Origin: Aestuariivivens insulae
GTDB taxonomy: Bacteria > Bacteroidota > Bacteroidia > Flavobacteriales > Flavobacteriaceae
Direction of reading: 5' to 3'
DNA: 51,475 nucleotides
Assembly (NCBI RefSeq): GCF_022662195.1
Contig: NZ_JAKMCS010000022.1
Location: 1 to 51,475, forward strand
In this document: in pieces, positions 8,401-16,572 of the stretch
Layout of the letters: every line of letters begins with the position of its first letter
Numbering within the stretch: position 1 is the stretch's first letter
Translations under genes and position numbers: made by a program
The notes under the pieces: model-generated
Told to the model about the DNA's origin: nothing
Database searches by the model: none
The model's input: only the letters and a program-made list of their open reading frames with translations

Positions 8401-9453
8401 GTGGGAATACCCGAAAAAGATTTACCTAATGTTTTTGAAAAGTTCTATCAAGTAAGTCAAAGTACAACCAATCAATTCAATGGTACAGGCATAGGTTTGG
8501 CGTTAACCAAAGAGTTGGTGGAACTTATGGAAGGGGACATAAAAGTAAATAGCAAAGAACATGAGGGCAGCGAGTTTATAATAAAGCTCCCAATAAAAAA
8601 TGAAGCTAAATTAAGGGCCTCTGTAGAAGAGCCAATTAAAACGAAACTCAATACACAGGAAAAAGGCAAAGGTTTAAATACTAATCTGGGATTGGATCTA
8701 AATGATAAATCGGCAATAGCATTAATTATTGAAGACAACGAAGACGTTGCTTATTATTTAAAAGGGTGTTTGGAAACTAAATATAACATACTTTGCGCCC
8801 AAGATGGTGAAGAAGGCATAAAACTGGCGTTAAAATTTATTCCAGATATTATAATAAGCGATGTCATGATGCCAAAAAAAGATGGTTTTGAAGTATGCAA
8901 AACTTTAAAATCTGAAATAATAACCAATCACATACCCATTATATTGCTTACAGCAAAAGCTACAAATAAAGATAGGATTGAAGGTCTAAGCTATGGTGCA
9001 GATGCTTACTTGGTAAAGCCTTTTAACAAACAGGAACTTTTTACAAGGATAGATCAATTGGTAGGTGTTAGAAGGAAAATGATTGAAAAATTTGCTAAAG
9101 AAGATTTTAAGGAATTCATTAACAGAAAGGATAAAACCCCACAAACAATATTCATAAAAAAAGTTGTTGATGTGGTTAGTGAGTGTATTGACGATACAGA
9201 ATTTGGGCCATCCAAACTGGCAAGTAAATTAAATTTAAGTGAATCTCAACTCTATAGAAAAATTAAGGCTACTACAAACCGATCTACAGCTGTATTTATT
9301 AGATCTATAAGGCTAAATAAAGCTAAATTACTGATACAAAACTCTAATAAAACCATTTCGGAGATAGCCTATGAAGTAGGCTTCAACGACCCTTCCTGGT
9401 TTAGCCGTGCCTATAAGGATGAGTTTGGTAAATCGCCAAGCGACATAGGTTAA
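5440..9453 (+). CDS. Hybrid two-component system sensor kinase/response regulator/AraC regulator (HTCS)
   Basis: 1337 aa membrane sensor that senses in the periplasm and controls transcription in one polypeptide. In order: signal peptide (1-23); two-component-regulator propeller repeats to about 670, with blades such as WIGTADGLNRYD and WIGTNDGLVKFD; a Y_Y_Y domain (about 690-770); one membrane segment (about 780-805); HisKA with phospho-acceptor His841 (ITHEFRTP); HATPase with N, G1 (DSGVGIPE) and G2 (GTGIGLAL) boxes; receiver with Asp1141 (ISDVMMPK); and a C-terminal AraC-type HTH. All catalytic motifs look complete. Such proteins usually control polysaccharide utilization loci, but no susC/susD is in the window. 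The adjacent small exported proteins are candidate targets. Confidence 0.93.
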   Translation: MLTNNRIVIIVLCLLVSLSTLSQIVDPRVEYLSIDDGMSQVSVNDMVVDDGFVWIGTADGLNRYDGNSFKIYKHNSKDSTSISGNYITKITRGHKGELYIGTKGNGLNIFYPEKNIFKRITLAFDFEDETISGVVIKKNSDAIVSTANKGLYLIKDSDGNKHTVKKLLLGQTITSLYYDEMGLLWVGSLNGKVYGYDDKFSKSIVEFNIVGNVQCFFRTGNLLFIGSYDGFFVYDFETQNTESIELEETGNFKTMHVVDFLKEDDTNLWVATGRGLYLYNHSNLKVIKKIEYKETIGNSLSNNTVQSLLKLSPTLLYVGTANELTCLEFKEPVFNNISKNKKGLNILNDNVIFSIYKDDNLWIGTSDGGLNLKTKDSVYYYIDNKNNPSSIAGSVVRAIVHDTVNQRMWFATTRGLSLLKLKGFNPNNPEFVNFYHTPSNPNSINSNFLKDLVLDCNNNLWGATHEHGIFRLEYYENGTYEIIRYVSGDGNENALINNEVNCLEIDKNNTIWVGTQHGMSNIVFDKTYQRIKFENFKSDATTAQTLPHNAINDILIDSQDRVWIGTRNGLGLLEKEVFYAWTAQNQFPNDLIYSIQDDLDDNLWIGTNDGLVKFDTHNQKFSHFSVLDNIQGREFDTHARFRDNEGNIYMGGVDGVTYFHPNDVIALDKPKPLYFSQLQIKDEIIGVDTNNGVLGKVLEKTQKLTFKHDLFPFNLKFSSKDFRFDKNVQFAYKLLPLDNHWNFLNNNTIQFLSLPKGEYMLQVNGFSRGEEWNQEPLTLKIRVKSPWWSSHLAFLTYALVIIALAYWFYQFQLSRKLALEETKRLMQIDGLKSSLYINITHEFRTPVTVILGMVDEIGSKFNIREKKPLRLIKHNAGILLKMVNNMLDLAKLENAGMPLDLVQDNVVGFIKYVFESFESLAEEKRIKYTFYSEIDTLLMDFDSEKLSTILTNLIVNAIKFTPENGQVICHLKKTENNLLHLKVVDSGVGIPEKDLPNVFEKFYQVSQSTTNQFNGTGIGLALTKELVELMEGDIKVNSKEHEGSEFIIKLPIKNEAKLRASVEEPIKTKLNTQEKGKGLNTNLGLDLNDKSAIALIIEDNEDVAYYLKGCLETKYNILCAQDGEEGIKLALKFIPDIIISDVMMPKKDGFEVCKTLKSEIITNHIPIILLTAKATNKDRIEGLSYGADAYLVKPFNKQELFTRIDQLVGVRRKMIEKFAKEDFKEFINRKDKTPQTIFIKKVVDVVSECIDDTEFGPSKLASKLNLSESQLYRKIKATTNRSTAVFIRSIRLNKAKLLIQNSNKTISEIAYEVGFNDPSWFSRAYKDEFGKSPSDIG

Positions 9454-9641
9454 ATGGATACTATGTAAAGGATTGTCTCATCTCTTAATATGCAAGAATA
9501 CTACCAATTGGATATTGGCATGCATTAATACTCCTACACTTTGATTAATTAGTTAAAGCCCTCTGGTCTTTTTAAATATACTTTTGAAGTATAGCTTTCC
9601 CTTTTTACTTTTCAATTTCGATAACCATAAATCAGGATAAT

Positions 9642-10094
9642 ATGAAAAATGTAATTAAAACAATACTACTGCTCTCCTTATTTGTAGTTTTTGGGTGTAG
9701 CTCTAATGATGACAACAATACGGAATCTGATTCCAGTTTATTCATAGGAATATGGAAGCCAATCAAATCTGTTTATGTCTGCTCTAGTGGAACCGATATA
9801 GAAAATTATACAGCATGTGAACAAACAGGCAGATTAACTGTTAGAGAGAATGGTACGTGGACAGAAACTTATTTCTATGAGTATAATGACATTTGTGAAG
9901 ATGATGGTACGTCTAGTGGTACCTGGGAAATAGTTAATGATAAATTAATAGTGACCGAGAACGGTTCTGGTGATATTGAGATTACTTTTTTTGAGATTAT
10001 TGGGAATACCTTAAAGCTAGGGCAATACGATGATGAAATATGCGGAGAAGTAGATGAGTCTGCCCATTATTACGGAGAGTATGTAAAGATTTAA
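9642..10094 (+). CDS. Lipocalin-like lipoprotein
   Basis: 150 aa. The lipoprotein signal ends at the lipobox VFGC (Cys19), followed by SSNDDNN. The mature part has the pattern of small Bacteroidota lipocalin-like domains (GIWKPIKS..., GTWEIVNDKLIVTENG). It has four or five further Cys, perhaps forming disulfides. It opens a run of co-directional exported-protein genes (24 bp to the next). Ligand and role unknown. Confidence 0.65.
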   Translation: MKNVIKTILLLSLFVVFGCSSNDDNNTESDSSLFIGIWKPIKSVYVCSSGTDIENYTACEQTGRLTVRENGTWTETYFYEYNDICEDDGTSSGTWEIVNDKLIVTENGSGDIEITFFEIIGNTLKLGQYDDEICGEVDESAHYYGEYVKI

Positions 10095-10118
10095 TAGAAA
10101 ACGGTAAGCATTATTGAT

Positions 10119-10667
10119 ATGATAAACAATATAAAGTTTAAACAACTGACTTTGTCTCTCTTTTTTGTTATGGTTGTAGCAACAAGTTATAGCCAAGAAG
10201 CATCTAAATTTAAATTTAGGAGCGTCAGTTTAGATATTGGATATTTTGAATCCCTTGGTGATAATGATATTGAATCAGACTTTTTTGGTATATGTTTTAA
10301 TGCAGATGTAGGATTTAGTCTAAATAATATTATTCTTTCTGCATACTTTGATTATGGTTTAGATGTAGGCTTTTTAGGAATATATGATCAATCTTACTTT
10401 GGAAGTTATTTAACCATTGGAAAAGAATGGATGTTAAATGATTGGTTAGGTGTAGAAGGGCACATTGGCGCGGGATATATTTTATTTAATACAAGTGTGT
10501 CCATTAACGATAATAAAACATCAGGTGAGTTTGGTGTTCCCCTGCGTTTAAAGGGAAACATTTATTTCAGTGATCATTTTTCTCTAGTACTAAACCCTAG
10601 TATTAATTTCAACACATTCACATCATCCATCTTGGCACTTAGTATTGGTTTGCAATATAAAATTTGA
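10119..10667 (+). CDS. Small outer-membrane beta-barrel-like protein, copy 1
   Basis: 182 aa with a Sec signal ending at SYS-QEA. The mature part alternates hydrophobic and polar residues with many aromatic strand ends and finishes IGLQYKI, typical of a small outer-membrane barrel with about 8 strands. It shares its layout with the next gene, including ...EGHIGAGYILF / EGHFGIGYFQ, F(G)VPLRLKGNIYFSDHFSLVLNP and a final strand, so the two look like diverged tandem duplicates. Role unknown. Confidence 0.6.
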   Translation: MINNIKFKQLTLSLFFVMVVATSYSQEASKFKFRSVSLDIGYFESLGDNDIESDFFGICFNADVGFSLNNIILSAYFDYGLDVGFLGIYDQSYFGSYLTIGKEWMLNDWLGVEGHIGAGYILFNTSVSINDNKTSGEFGVPLRLKGNIYFSDHFSLVLNPSINFNTFTSSILALSIGLQYKI

Positions 10668-10724
10668 AGCAAATTCTAACCATCGACAGGCACATGAAAA
10701 GTATCATTAAAAAAACAATTAAAA

Positions 10725-11300
10725 ATGAAACATGTAAAATTTAATGTGAGGGTTACTGCTTTTATACTATTCATGACATTTTTTAGCTCAGCTCAACAAG
10801 AGGAAGAGCCTAGGCTTTCTTTAAGTTTTGGAGTTGGCTATTTTGGGTTTTTATCTTCGGGCGGTGTATATGGTGATTATGGTAATGTGTCATTTGCAAA
10901 CGAACCCGATAAGCAAACCCAAATAAACTTGAGTGGGGATGTAGCACTTAGGTTAGATGAATACATCTTTTCATTTTATTTAGGTTTTGGGCTTGTAGAC
11001 CCAATTCCCTACAAACAAGCAAATTATTCTGAGTTTAATATTACCGCTGGGAAGGAGTTGATAAGCAATAAAGGGTTTGTCCTGGAAGGGCATTTTGGTA
11101 TTGGTTATTTTCAAACCAAAGAGGAATATTCATCTGGGACTATTGAAACTTGGGGTAATGTAGGTTTTCCGTTTAGAATAAAAGCTAATTTTTATTTAAG
11201 TAAACATTTTGCAATTGGTATAAACCCTAATGCAAACTTCAACTTAGGTCAAAACTCTTCAATTTTAAGTGTTAACTTAATAAGTCAGATAATATTTTAA
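10725..11300 (+). CDS. Small outer-membrane beta-barrel-like protein, copy 2
   Basis: 191 aa with a signal peptide ending around SSA-QQE and a last residue Phe, as in many outer-membrane barrels (SQIIF). It resembles the preceding protein in the central EGHFGIGYF and PFRIKANFYLSKHFAIGINPNANFN stretches. It lies between that gene and a large lipoprotein gene (22 bp gap), so all may be one operon. Function unknown. Confidence 0.6.
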   Translation: MKHVKFNVRVTAFILFMTFFSSAQQEEEPRLSLSFGVGYFGFLSSGGVYGDYGNVSFANEPDKQTQINLSGDVALRLDEYIFSFYLGFGLVDPIPYKQANYSEFNITAGKELISNKGFVLEGHFGIGYFQTKEEYSSGTIETWGNVGFPFRIKANFYLSKHFAIGINPNANFNLGQNSSILSVNLISQIIF

Positions 11301-11322
11301 AACAACCCATAATAACATTAAT

Positions 11323-13080
11323 ATGAAACCTTTAAACCCTTTTTTTAGTCGCTCCTATATTTCGTTAAGGTTAAGCCGAAAGCAATCTGTTTTTATTTCA
11401 ACTTTTTTGATATTAACCATTTTATGTTTTTCTATATCGTGCTCTTATTACAATGTTAGAAATGTTGCAACTACACAGGAGGAAATATCAACCGGAGTTA
11501 ATGAGTTTAACAAAGCCGATAAGTATGTAATACTCCATTTTGATGCATTACAATGGCACATAAGTGACATGGTAATTAGCGAAGATGACCAAACCATAAA
11601 AGGAACGCTAAAACCAGTGTCTAAAGAACACCAATTTGTAGGCAAGAAAACTATTAATAGAACGAAAAAGAGTAAAAAATCAAATGATACACTTTCTCAA
11701 AATTTGTCAACAAGGGACAGTAAGCGGACTCATAGATATAATCCAAAAAAATTACAACCTTTAAACGAAGTCCATTTTTATTTAAAAAACAACTACAACT
11801 ATGAAAACTATCAAATGGTAAGCATCCCTTTGTCGGAAATTAACAGAATTTCAGTTAACGATAAAAATACGGGTCGGGCGGTTGCTAATGTATTGTTGGG
11901 TACGGTGGGGACTATATTTGTTGCAGCACTTCTATATGCCGCTTTAAAATCTTCGTGTCCTTTTGTATATGTTAAAAATGGAGAAGAATACTATTTTATT
12001 GGAGAACTATATCCAGGCACTATAACTCCAAATATGCAAAAAGATGATTATTTGCAATTACCGCCCTGTGAACTTGAAAATGATGAGTATGTACTTAAAA
12101 TAACAAACTATTTAAAGGAAATTCAATATACGGACGTTGTTCAATTGGTTAGGTTTATCCATGATGAGGATGTTGAGGTGCTTTTAGATAGCCAAGGAAA
12201 ATTACAAACATTCAAAAACATTATTGCTCCCCGAGAAGTTACTTTAGATGATGGTTTAAAAAGCATTGAACCAGCTTTAGAGAAAGATGGCGATTTTTAT
12301 GCTTTTAACACAACATTAAAAACAGAAAATAGCACTAGGCACATTGTTTTGGATTTTGCAAAACCAAATCATGCCAAACAAATGAAGCTATACTTAACCA
12401 CCAAAAATTCGGTTTGGCTGGATTATGCCTTTGGAAAGTTTAATGAACAATTTGGACAGTACTATAATACATTTCAAAAGAAACAACAAAAGGTGTCCAA
12501 TGATAGTATTAGGGCCTGGGCAAATAAACAGCATATTCCGTTGTCGGTTTATCTAAAAACGACTAATGGTTGGAAATTGATAGAACGAATTAGCACCGTA
12601 GGCCCAATGGCTATGAGGGATTTAGTAGTGCCGATTCCATTAAACGAAGTAGTACAAGGCAATGTTCAAATAAAATTGGAAACGGGATTTATGTTCTGGG
12701 AAGTTGATTATGTTGGAATGGATTTCTCTGAAAATGTCGATTTAACACCCGAATACATTAGTCCTTATGAAGCCATCGATCAGAACGGGGAAGAAGTCAC
12801 CAAGCTAATAACAAAACATGACCAAAACTATCTTGTACAGCCTAATATAGGGGATGAGGTTACTGTGACCTTTAAAGTTAAAGAACCTAAACCAGAATCG
12901 AAACAGTCCTTTTTCTTGAAAAATAGGGGGTATTATAATTATATTAGGGATTATAAAGGAATACCAGATTTTGAGACTTTAAAATCGTTTAAAAAGGATC
13001 ATGCTTTTACCCAATTTTCAGAAAAACGTTATTTCGACTTTGTGAATTTTAATGTAAACGAATTGGCTTATTATGAATGA
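11323..13080 (+). CDS. Large lipoprotein with internal membrane segment, coupled to radical SAM gene
   Basis: 585 aa. A hydrophobic segment ends at the lipobox SISC (Cys40) after an unusually long basic N-terminus. A second hydrophobic segment (about 190-212, NVLLGTVGTIFVAALLYAAL) is directly followed by SSCPFVYVKNGEEYYFIGEL. The middle and C-terminal parts are beta-rich. I cannot assign a family with certainty; the SCPFVYV..GEEY block looks like a conserved Bacteroidota domain of unknown function. The stop overlaps the radical SAM gene by 8 bp, so the two are almost surely co-translated and may act together, for example as enzyme and exported substrate or scaffold. Confidence 0.6.
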   Translation: MKPLNPFFSRSYISLRLSRKQSVFISTFLILTILCFSISCSYYNVRNVATTQEEISTGVNEFNKADKYVILHFDALQWHISDMVISEDDQTIKGTLKPVSKEHQFVGKKTINRTKKSKKSNDTLSQNLSTRDSKRTHRYNPKKLQPLNEVHFYLKNNYNYENYQMVSIPLSEINRISVNDKNTGRAVANVLLGTVGTIFVAALLYAALKSSCPFVYVKNGEEYYFIGELYPGTITPNMQKDDYLQLPPCELENDEYVLKITNYLKEIQYTDVVQLVRFIHDEDVEVLLDSQGKLQTFKNIIAPREVTLDDGLKSIEPALEKDGDFYAFNTTLKTENSTRHIVLDFAKPNHAKQMKLYLTTKNSVWLDYAFGKFNEQFGQYYNTFQKKQQKVSNDSIRAWANKQHIPLSVYLKTTNGWKLIERISTVGPMAMRDLVVPIPLNEVVQGNVQIKLETGFMFWEVDYVGMDFSENVDLTPEYISPYEAIDQNGEEVTKLITKHDQNYLVQPNIGDEVTVTFKVKEPKPESKQSFFLKNRGYYNYIRDYKGIPDFETLKSFKKDHAFTQFSEKRYFDFVNFNVNELAYYE

Positions 13081-14299
13081 ACATGTAACATTAGAAGCCA
13101 ATATCATACCGATTTCATCTGAAAGTTTGGACAAGTTTGAAGAAGTTACAAATGATGAATTGTCGGTTAAGGTACTTCATGGGGTTTTAAAAAGTTGGGC
13201 TTTATTTCGAATTCGATTAACCCTTCTGTATGTTCTTATGATGAATTACACTAATCCTAAAGATTGGATACTTGGAATAAAGTATTTAATACAATTACGG
13301 AAAAAGTTTTTAGGGGATTATAAGCTAAAAAAAATGGTGAAGGTCGGAAGTAAATATTATATGGGGCTATATACACCAGGGTGGAACGATGTAATTTACA
13401 GGTGTTTTATAGCTTCGGAATTGAACCACTTTAAGCCTGTTAAGCAAAACACATTAAGGTTTAACCATGTGCATTTGGCGATAACAAAAAAGTGTGCATT
13501 ACAGTGCGACCATTGTTATACTTGGGACATTCTAAACCAAAAAGATGTACTTGACCAAGAGGACATCTCCAATATTATTGAAAAACTTCAAGTGCTTGGT
13601 ACTGGTCAAATTCATTTAACAGGAGGGGAGCCGATGCTTAGAATGGATGTTTTGGTAAGTGCACTAAAGAAATATAATACGACTTCAAATTTTTGGATAA
13701 ACACTTCGGGATTTAAGCTTACAGCGGAAAACGCCAAAAAATTAAAAGATGTAGGGCTTACAGGGGTATTTATAAGTTTAGATCATTATGAAGAGACCAT
13801 GCATAATGAATTTAGAAAGTTTAAAGATGCTTATTATTGGGCAATTAATGGAGCTAAAAATGCTATTGATAACAATTTGGTTGTGGCTTTTTCAGTGTGT
13901 GTAACCAAAGACTTTGTTACAGAAAAAAACCTTACCGCCTATATGCAATTAGCCAAAGAAACAGGAGTACACTTTGTTCAATTTTTAGAGCCAAAAGCAG
14001 TTGGTCATTACAAAAATAAAGATGTAAGCTTAACCCAAAAGCACACCCAAATATTGGAATCCTTTTACGTTAAAATGAATTTTTCCAATGACTATTTGGA
14101 TTTTCCAATTATAAATTATCATGGTTATTACCAAAGACGCCAAGGGTGTTTCGCAGGAGGTAATAGGAGTATTTATGTCGATACTGATGGCAATATCAAT
14201 GCATGTACATTCTGTCATACTAGTTCAGGAAATATACTGGATGATGATTTTGACTCCCAATTAAATAATATGACGAAACAAGGCTGTCCAACGTATTAA
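13073..14299 (+). CDS. Radical SAM protein with C-terminal SPASM-like cysteines
   Basis: 408 aa. The [4Fe-4S]-SAM motif is CALQCDHC (Cys141, Cys145, Cys148), followed by the GGEP-type block HLTGGEPML. The C-terminal region has more cysteines (GCFAGGNRSI..., INACTFCHTSS, final QGCPTY) resembling an auxiliary-cluster SPASM/twitch domain. The N-terminal 125 residues are an extra helical domain. Proteins like this often modify peptides, but no short precursor peptide is evident nearby. It overlaps the lipoprotein gene by 8 bp and is followed 11 bp later by a fatty-acid-hydroxylase-type gene. Confidence 0.85.
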   Translation: MNEHVTLEANIIPISSESLDKFEEVTNDELSVKVLHGVLKSWALFRIRLTLLYVLMMNYTNPKDWILGIKYLIQLRKKFLGDYKLKKMVKVGSKYYMGLYTPGWNDVIYRCFIASELNHFKPVKQNTLRFNHVHLAITKKCALQCDHCYTWDILNQKDVLDQEDISNIIEKLQVLGTGQIHLTGGEPMLRMDVLVSALKKYNTTSNFWINTSGFKLTAENAKKLKDVGLTGVFISLDHYEETMHNEFRKFKDAYYWAINGAKNAIDNNLVVAFSVCVTKDFVTEKNLTAYMQLAKETGVHFVQFLEPKAVGHYKNKDVSLTQKHTQILESFYVKMNFSNDYLDFPIINYHGYYQRRQGCFAGGNRSIYVDTDGNINACTFCHTSSGNILDDDFDSQLNNMTKQGCPTY

Positions 14300-14310
14300 A
14301 TAAGGTCGTT

Positions 14311-15030
14311 ATGGAGAAATTGTTAGAATTATCTGCTTTTAAGTTATGGTTGTTATTAATGTCTGTATTGACATTGCGTTATTTTTTTGTTGCTGGAATT
14401 CCTTATTTATGGTTGTATGTAATAGGCAAGGATAAATATAGGGGTTATAAAATACAAAAGAAGCAACCAAGCGTAAGCCAAGTTGTTTTAGAGGTAAAAT
14501 ACTCGTTAATTACATTTTGTGTGTACAGTTCTGGTATTTGGCTATTTTTGAATTGGCTTAAAAATGGTTATACCCAAAATTATACAAATATTGATGAGTT
14601 TGGAAATGTCTATTTTGTGTTTAGTGTTTTTATTATGATAATTATGCACGATACCTATTCGTATTGGATACACAGACTAATGCATCATAACGCCATATTT
14701 AAATACACCCATTTGTTGCACCATAAATTTAAAAACCCTTCGCCTTGGAGTGCATTTGCATTTCATCCTTTTGAATCTGTTTTAACCATGGGTATTATAC
14801 CTATCATTATTTTTACAATCCCTTGGCATAATTGGTCATTGGTGATTTTTATTACCTGGATGATTTTTTATGATACGTTTGTACATTTAGGTTATAACAT
14901 AAAACAATTAAAACTATTTAAATTTCAAAATACACCTTTAGACCACGATGTACATCATCGAAATTCTAAATACAATTTTGGATTATATTTTACTTTTTGG
15001 GATAGGTTAATGGGAACGTATAAAACTTGA
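14311..15030 (+). CDS. Sterol desaturase / fatty acid hydroxylase superfamily protein
   Basis: 239 aa integral membrane di-iron oxygenase. The histidine clusters are complete: HDTYSYWIHRLMHH (His113-His126), HLLHH (134-138) and HDVHH (212-216), with the downstream NSKYNFG common in the family. About four hydrophobic segments surround them. It probably hydroxylates or desaturates a lipid; the substrate cannot be told. It is the last gene of the run with the radical SAM gene. In other bacteria relatives act on carotenoids, sterols or fatty acids. Confidence 0.85.
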   Translation: MEKLLELSAFKLWLLLMSVLTLRYFFVAGIPYLWLYVIGKDKYRGYKIQKKQPSVSQVVLEVKYSLITFCVYSSGIWLFLNWLKNGYTQNYTNIDEFGNVYFVFSVFIMIIMHDTYSYWIHRLMHHNAIFKYTHLLHHKFKNPSPWSAFAFHPFESVLTMGIIPIIIFTIPWHNWSLVIFITWMIFYDTFVHLGYNIKQLKLFKFQNTPLDHDVHHRNSKYNFGLYFTFWDRLMGTYKT

Positions 15031-15206
15031 AAACCGGTTGGGTTTTAAAATGAAAAAAGATTAGTTCTTTCCAACTCTAAAGCGCGGTACGAAAGGTGTA
15101 GGTAGAGTTTATACATTTCCAAAAAATGTACGTGAGCTTGATTTGTATGCCTCCATACGCAGTTGAGACCATGATTGACATAAGTAATTAACTTAACATA
15201 TAGAAC

Positions 15207-15581
15207 ATGAGAATTAATTTAATGTTTTACAAAATATTACTAGTGATTCTTTTTTTGAACAATGGATGTTCTGGTGATGATAAAGAAGAGGAAGATGTTT
15301 TAGTATCAAGATGCTTTGTGGTTAAAGAAAAAGGAACAAATATTCTTATTAGTGGCGCCAGAGTTTTTTTAGAAGGGGATTTTGATTGTATGTATGGAGG
15401 GTGTGGTTATGCGCAATTTGGCTATGAAGAAACAGATGGCACTGGAGAAACTTGCGTGACCATTAAAGAATCACAGATGAAAAAAGTCGATCATATTTCT
15501 TGCTATAAAGAAGGGTATAAACATTTTGCTATTGACAACCCTCCACTCCATTTTAACGAAATCTTATTGGAAAAATATTAA
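15207..15581 (+). CDS. Small Cys-rich lipoprotein
   Basis: 124 aa. Signal peptide with lipobox NNGC (Cys21) and an acidic linker (SGDDKEEEDV). The mature part (VVKEKGTNILISGARVFLEG..., CVTIKESQ) looks like a short carboxypeptidase-regulatory/Ig-like beta-sandwich and has at least five Cys. No close family recognised. A non-coding gap of 176 bp separates it from the hydroxylase gene; a TTGAC sequence at 15175 has no 21-bp partner. Confidence 0.55.
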   Translation: MRINLMFYKILLVILFLNNGCSGDDKEEEDVLVSRCFVVKEKGTNILISGARVFLEGDFDCMYGGCGYAQFGYEETDGTGETCVTIKESQMKKVDHISCYKEGYKHFAIDNPPLHFNEILLEKY

Positions 15582-15677
15582 AACAGCGCATGTATTAGAT
15601 AAAAAAAAATAGCCAAAAGGGGTTAGATGATGATGTTTTACCTAAAATTGTCTTGAGACTAGCATATTGTGCCTATA

Positions 15678-15711
15678 AGTGTTTGCCTCCTGAACCACCA
15701 TGTTTGACGAA
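15678..15711. promoter_or_regulatory. 21-bp-spaced direct repeat, site A
   Basis: Half-sites GTTTGCC at 15681 and GTTTGACGAAA at 15702, exactly 21 bp apart and 72 bp before the start at 15774. The same arrangement occurs at sites B, C and D. Two direct repeats two helical turns apart are how LytTR regulators bind DNA, and one is encoded at 18531. Confidence 0.55.
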
Positions 15712-15773
15712 ATAATTATAATGATGATAACCATTAACTTACTTTTAATTCAGAATCTTAAAATCTGAATATC

Positions 15774-16427
15774 ATGAAAACAATTAAATCCTTTTTTTTA
15801 TTTACCGTATTTGCACTATTGTTGACCTCTTGCATTGTAAATTCTCTGTATCCTTTCTATACAAATGATGTGCTTTTTTACGAACCAAAATTTGAAGGTA
15901 ATTGGGTAGATCAGGAAAATGGTGTTTGGAATGTAAAATCATTTTTGGAAGTTTTTAAGGAAGTGGAACGAGATCTCGATAAGGAATCGTACAAAAAGTA
16001 TAGTAAGTATAACAACATAAGCTACTATGTATATTATGAAAAAGACAGTTCCAAATCCGCTTTTCTTGTAGTGCCTTTTAAAATTAAGAATCAGCTATTT
16101 CTAGATTTTACCCCAGTAGATGATAACGAAAGTCTAAAACATATAAATGATGTCTACAAAATGCATTTAATCGGCTCCCATGCCTTGGTCAAGCTAAACA
16201 TAGATTCCAAAGAAAACATAAGTATTAAATGGCTTTCCTCAGAAAAACTTGAAGCCCTTTTAAAAGCAAATAAAATCAATATTAAGCATGAAAAAATTGG
16301 ATTAGACGAAGACATTGTTTTAACCGCTTCTTCAGAAGAATTAGTGAAATTCATAGAAAAATATATCGCTTCTGAAGATATAGACAAATGGAAAACGGAT
16401 GTTGAATTTATCCTTAAAAGAAAATAA
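15774..16427 (+). CDS. Lipoprotein of a local paralogous pair, copy 1
   Basis: 217 aa lipoprotein (lipobox LTSC, Cys20). It shares blocks with the next gene product: PFYTxDVxxxEPKxxGNW, PFKIxNQLFLDxxP, hALVkLxI and a terminal SEELVKFIxKY. It starts 72 bp after direct-repeat site A. The fold looks mixed alpha/beta and the function is unknown. The pair probably arose by tandem duplication, as both genes also kept the upstream regulatory repeat. Confidence 0.6.
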   Translation: MKTIKSFFLFTVFALLLTSCIVNSLYPFYTNDVLFYEPKFEGNWVDQENGVWNVKSFLEVFKEVERDLDKESYKKYSKYNNISYYVYYEKDSSKSAFLVVPFKIKNQLFLDFTPVDDNESLKHINDVYKMHLIGSHALVKLNIDSKENISIKWLSSEKLEALLKANKINIKHEKIGLDEDIVLTASSEELVKFIEKYIASEDIDKWKTDVEFILKRK

Positions 16428-16481
16428 GTTAGTTACCGTTGCTTAATATATGACAAAATTGGGTGTGACTGAGATACAAAA

Positions 16482-16516
16482 ATTGTTTGCCTTCTAAATC
16501 AATGTGTTTGACGAAA
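16482..16516. promoter_or_regulatory. 21-bp-spaced direct repeat, site B
   Basis: GTTTGCC at 16485 and GTTTGACGAAA at 16506, spacing 21 bp, 67 bp upstream of the ATG at 16573. The half-site sequences match site A almost exactly while the 14 bp between them differ. Confidence 0.55.
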
Positions 16517-16572
16517 TTGCTTGAAATGGTTTGGTTTTTCTTCTTAAATTGTAATTAATAAGCTTGGGTCTA

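Noticed and set aside
15143-15180. Possible fifth 21-bp-spaced repeat upstream of the lipoprotein at 15207
   Set aside because: A TTGAC is present at 15175, but the position 21 bp upstream reads CATAC, so the pair is not there.
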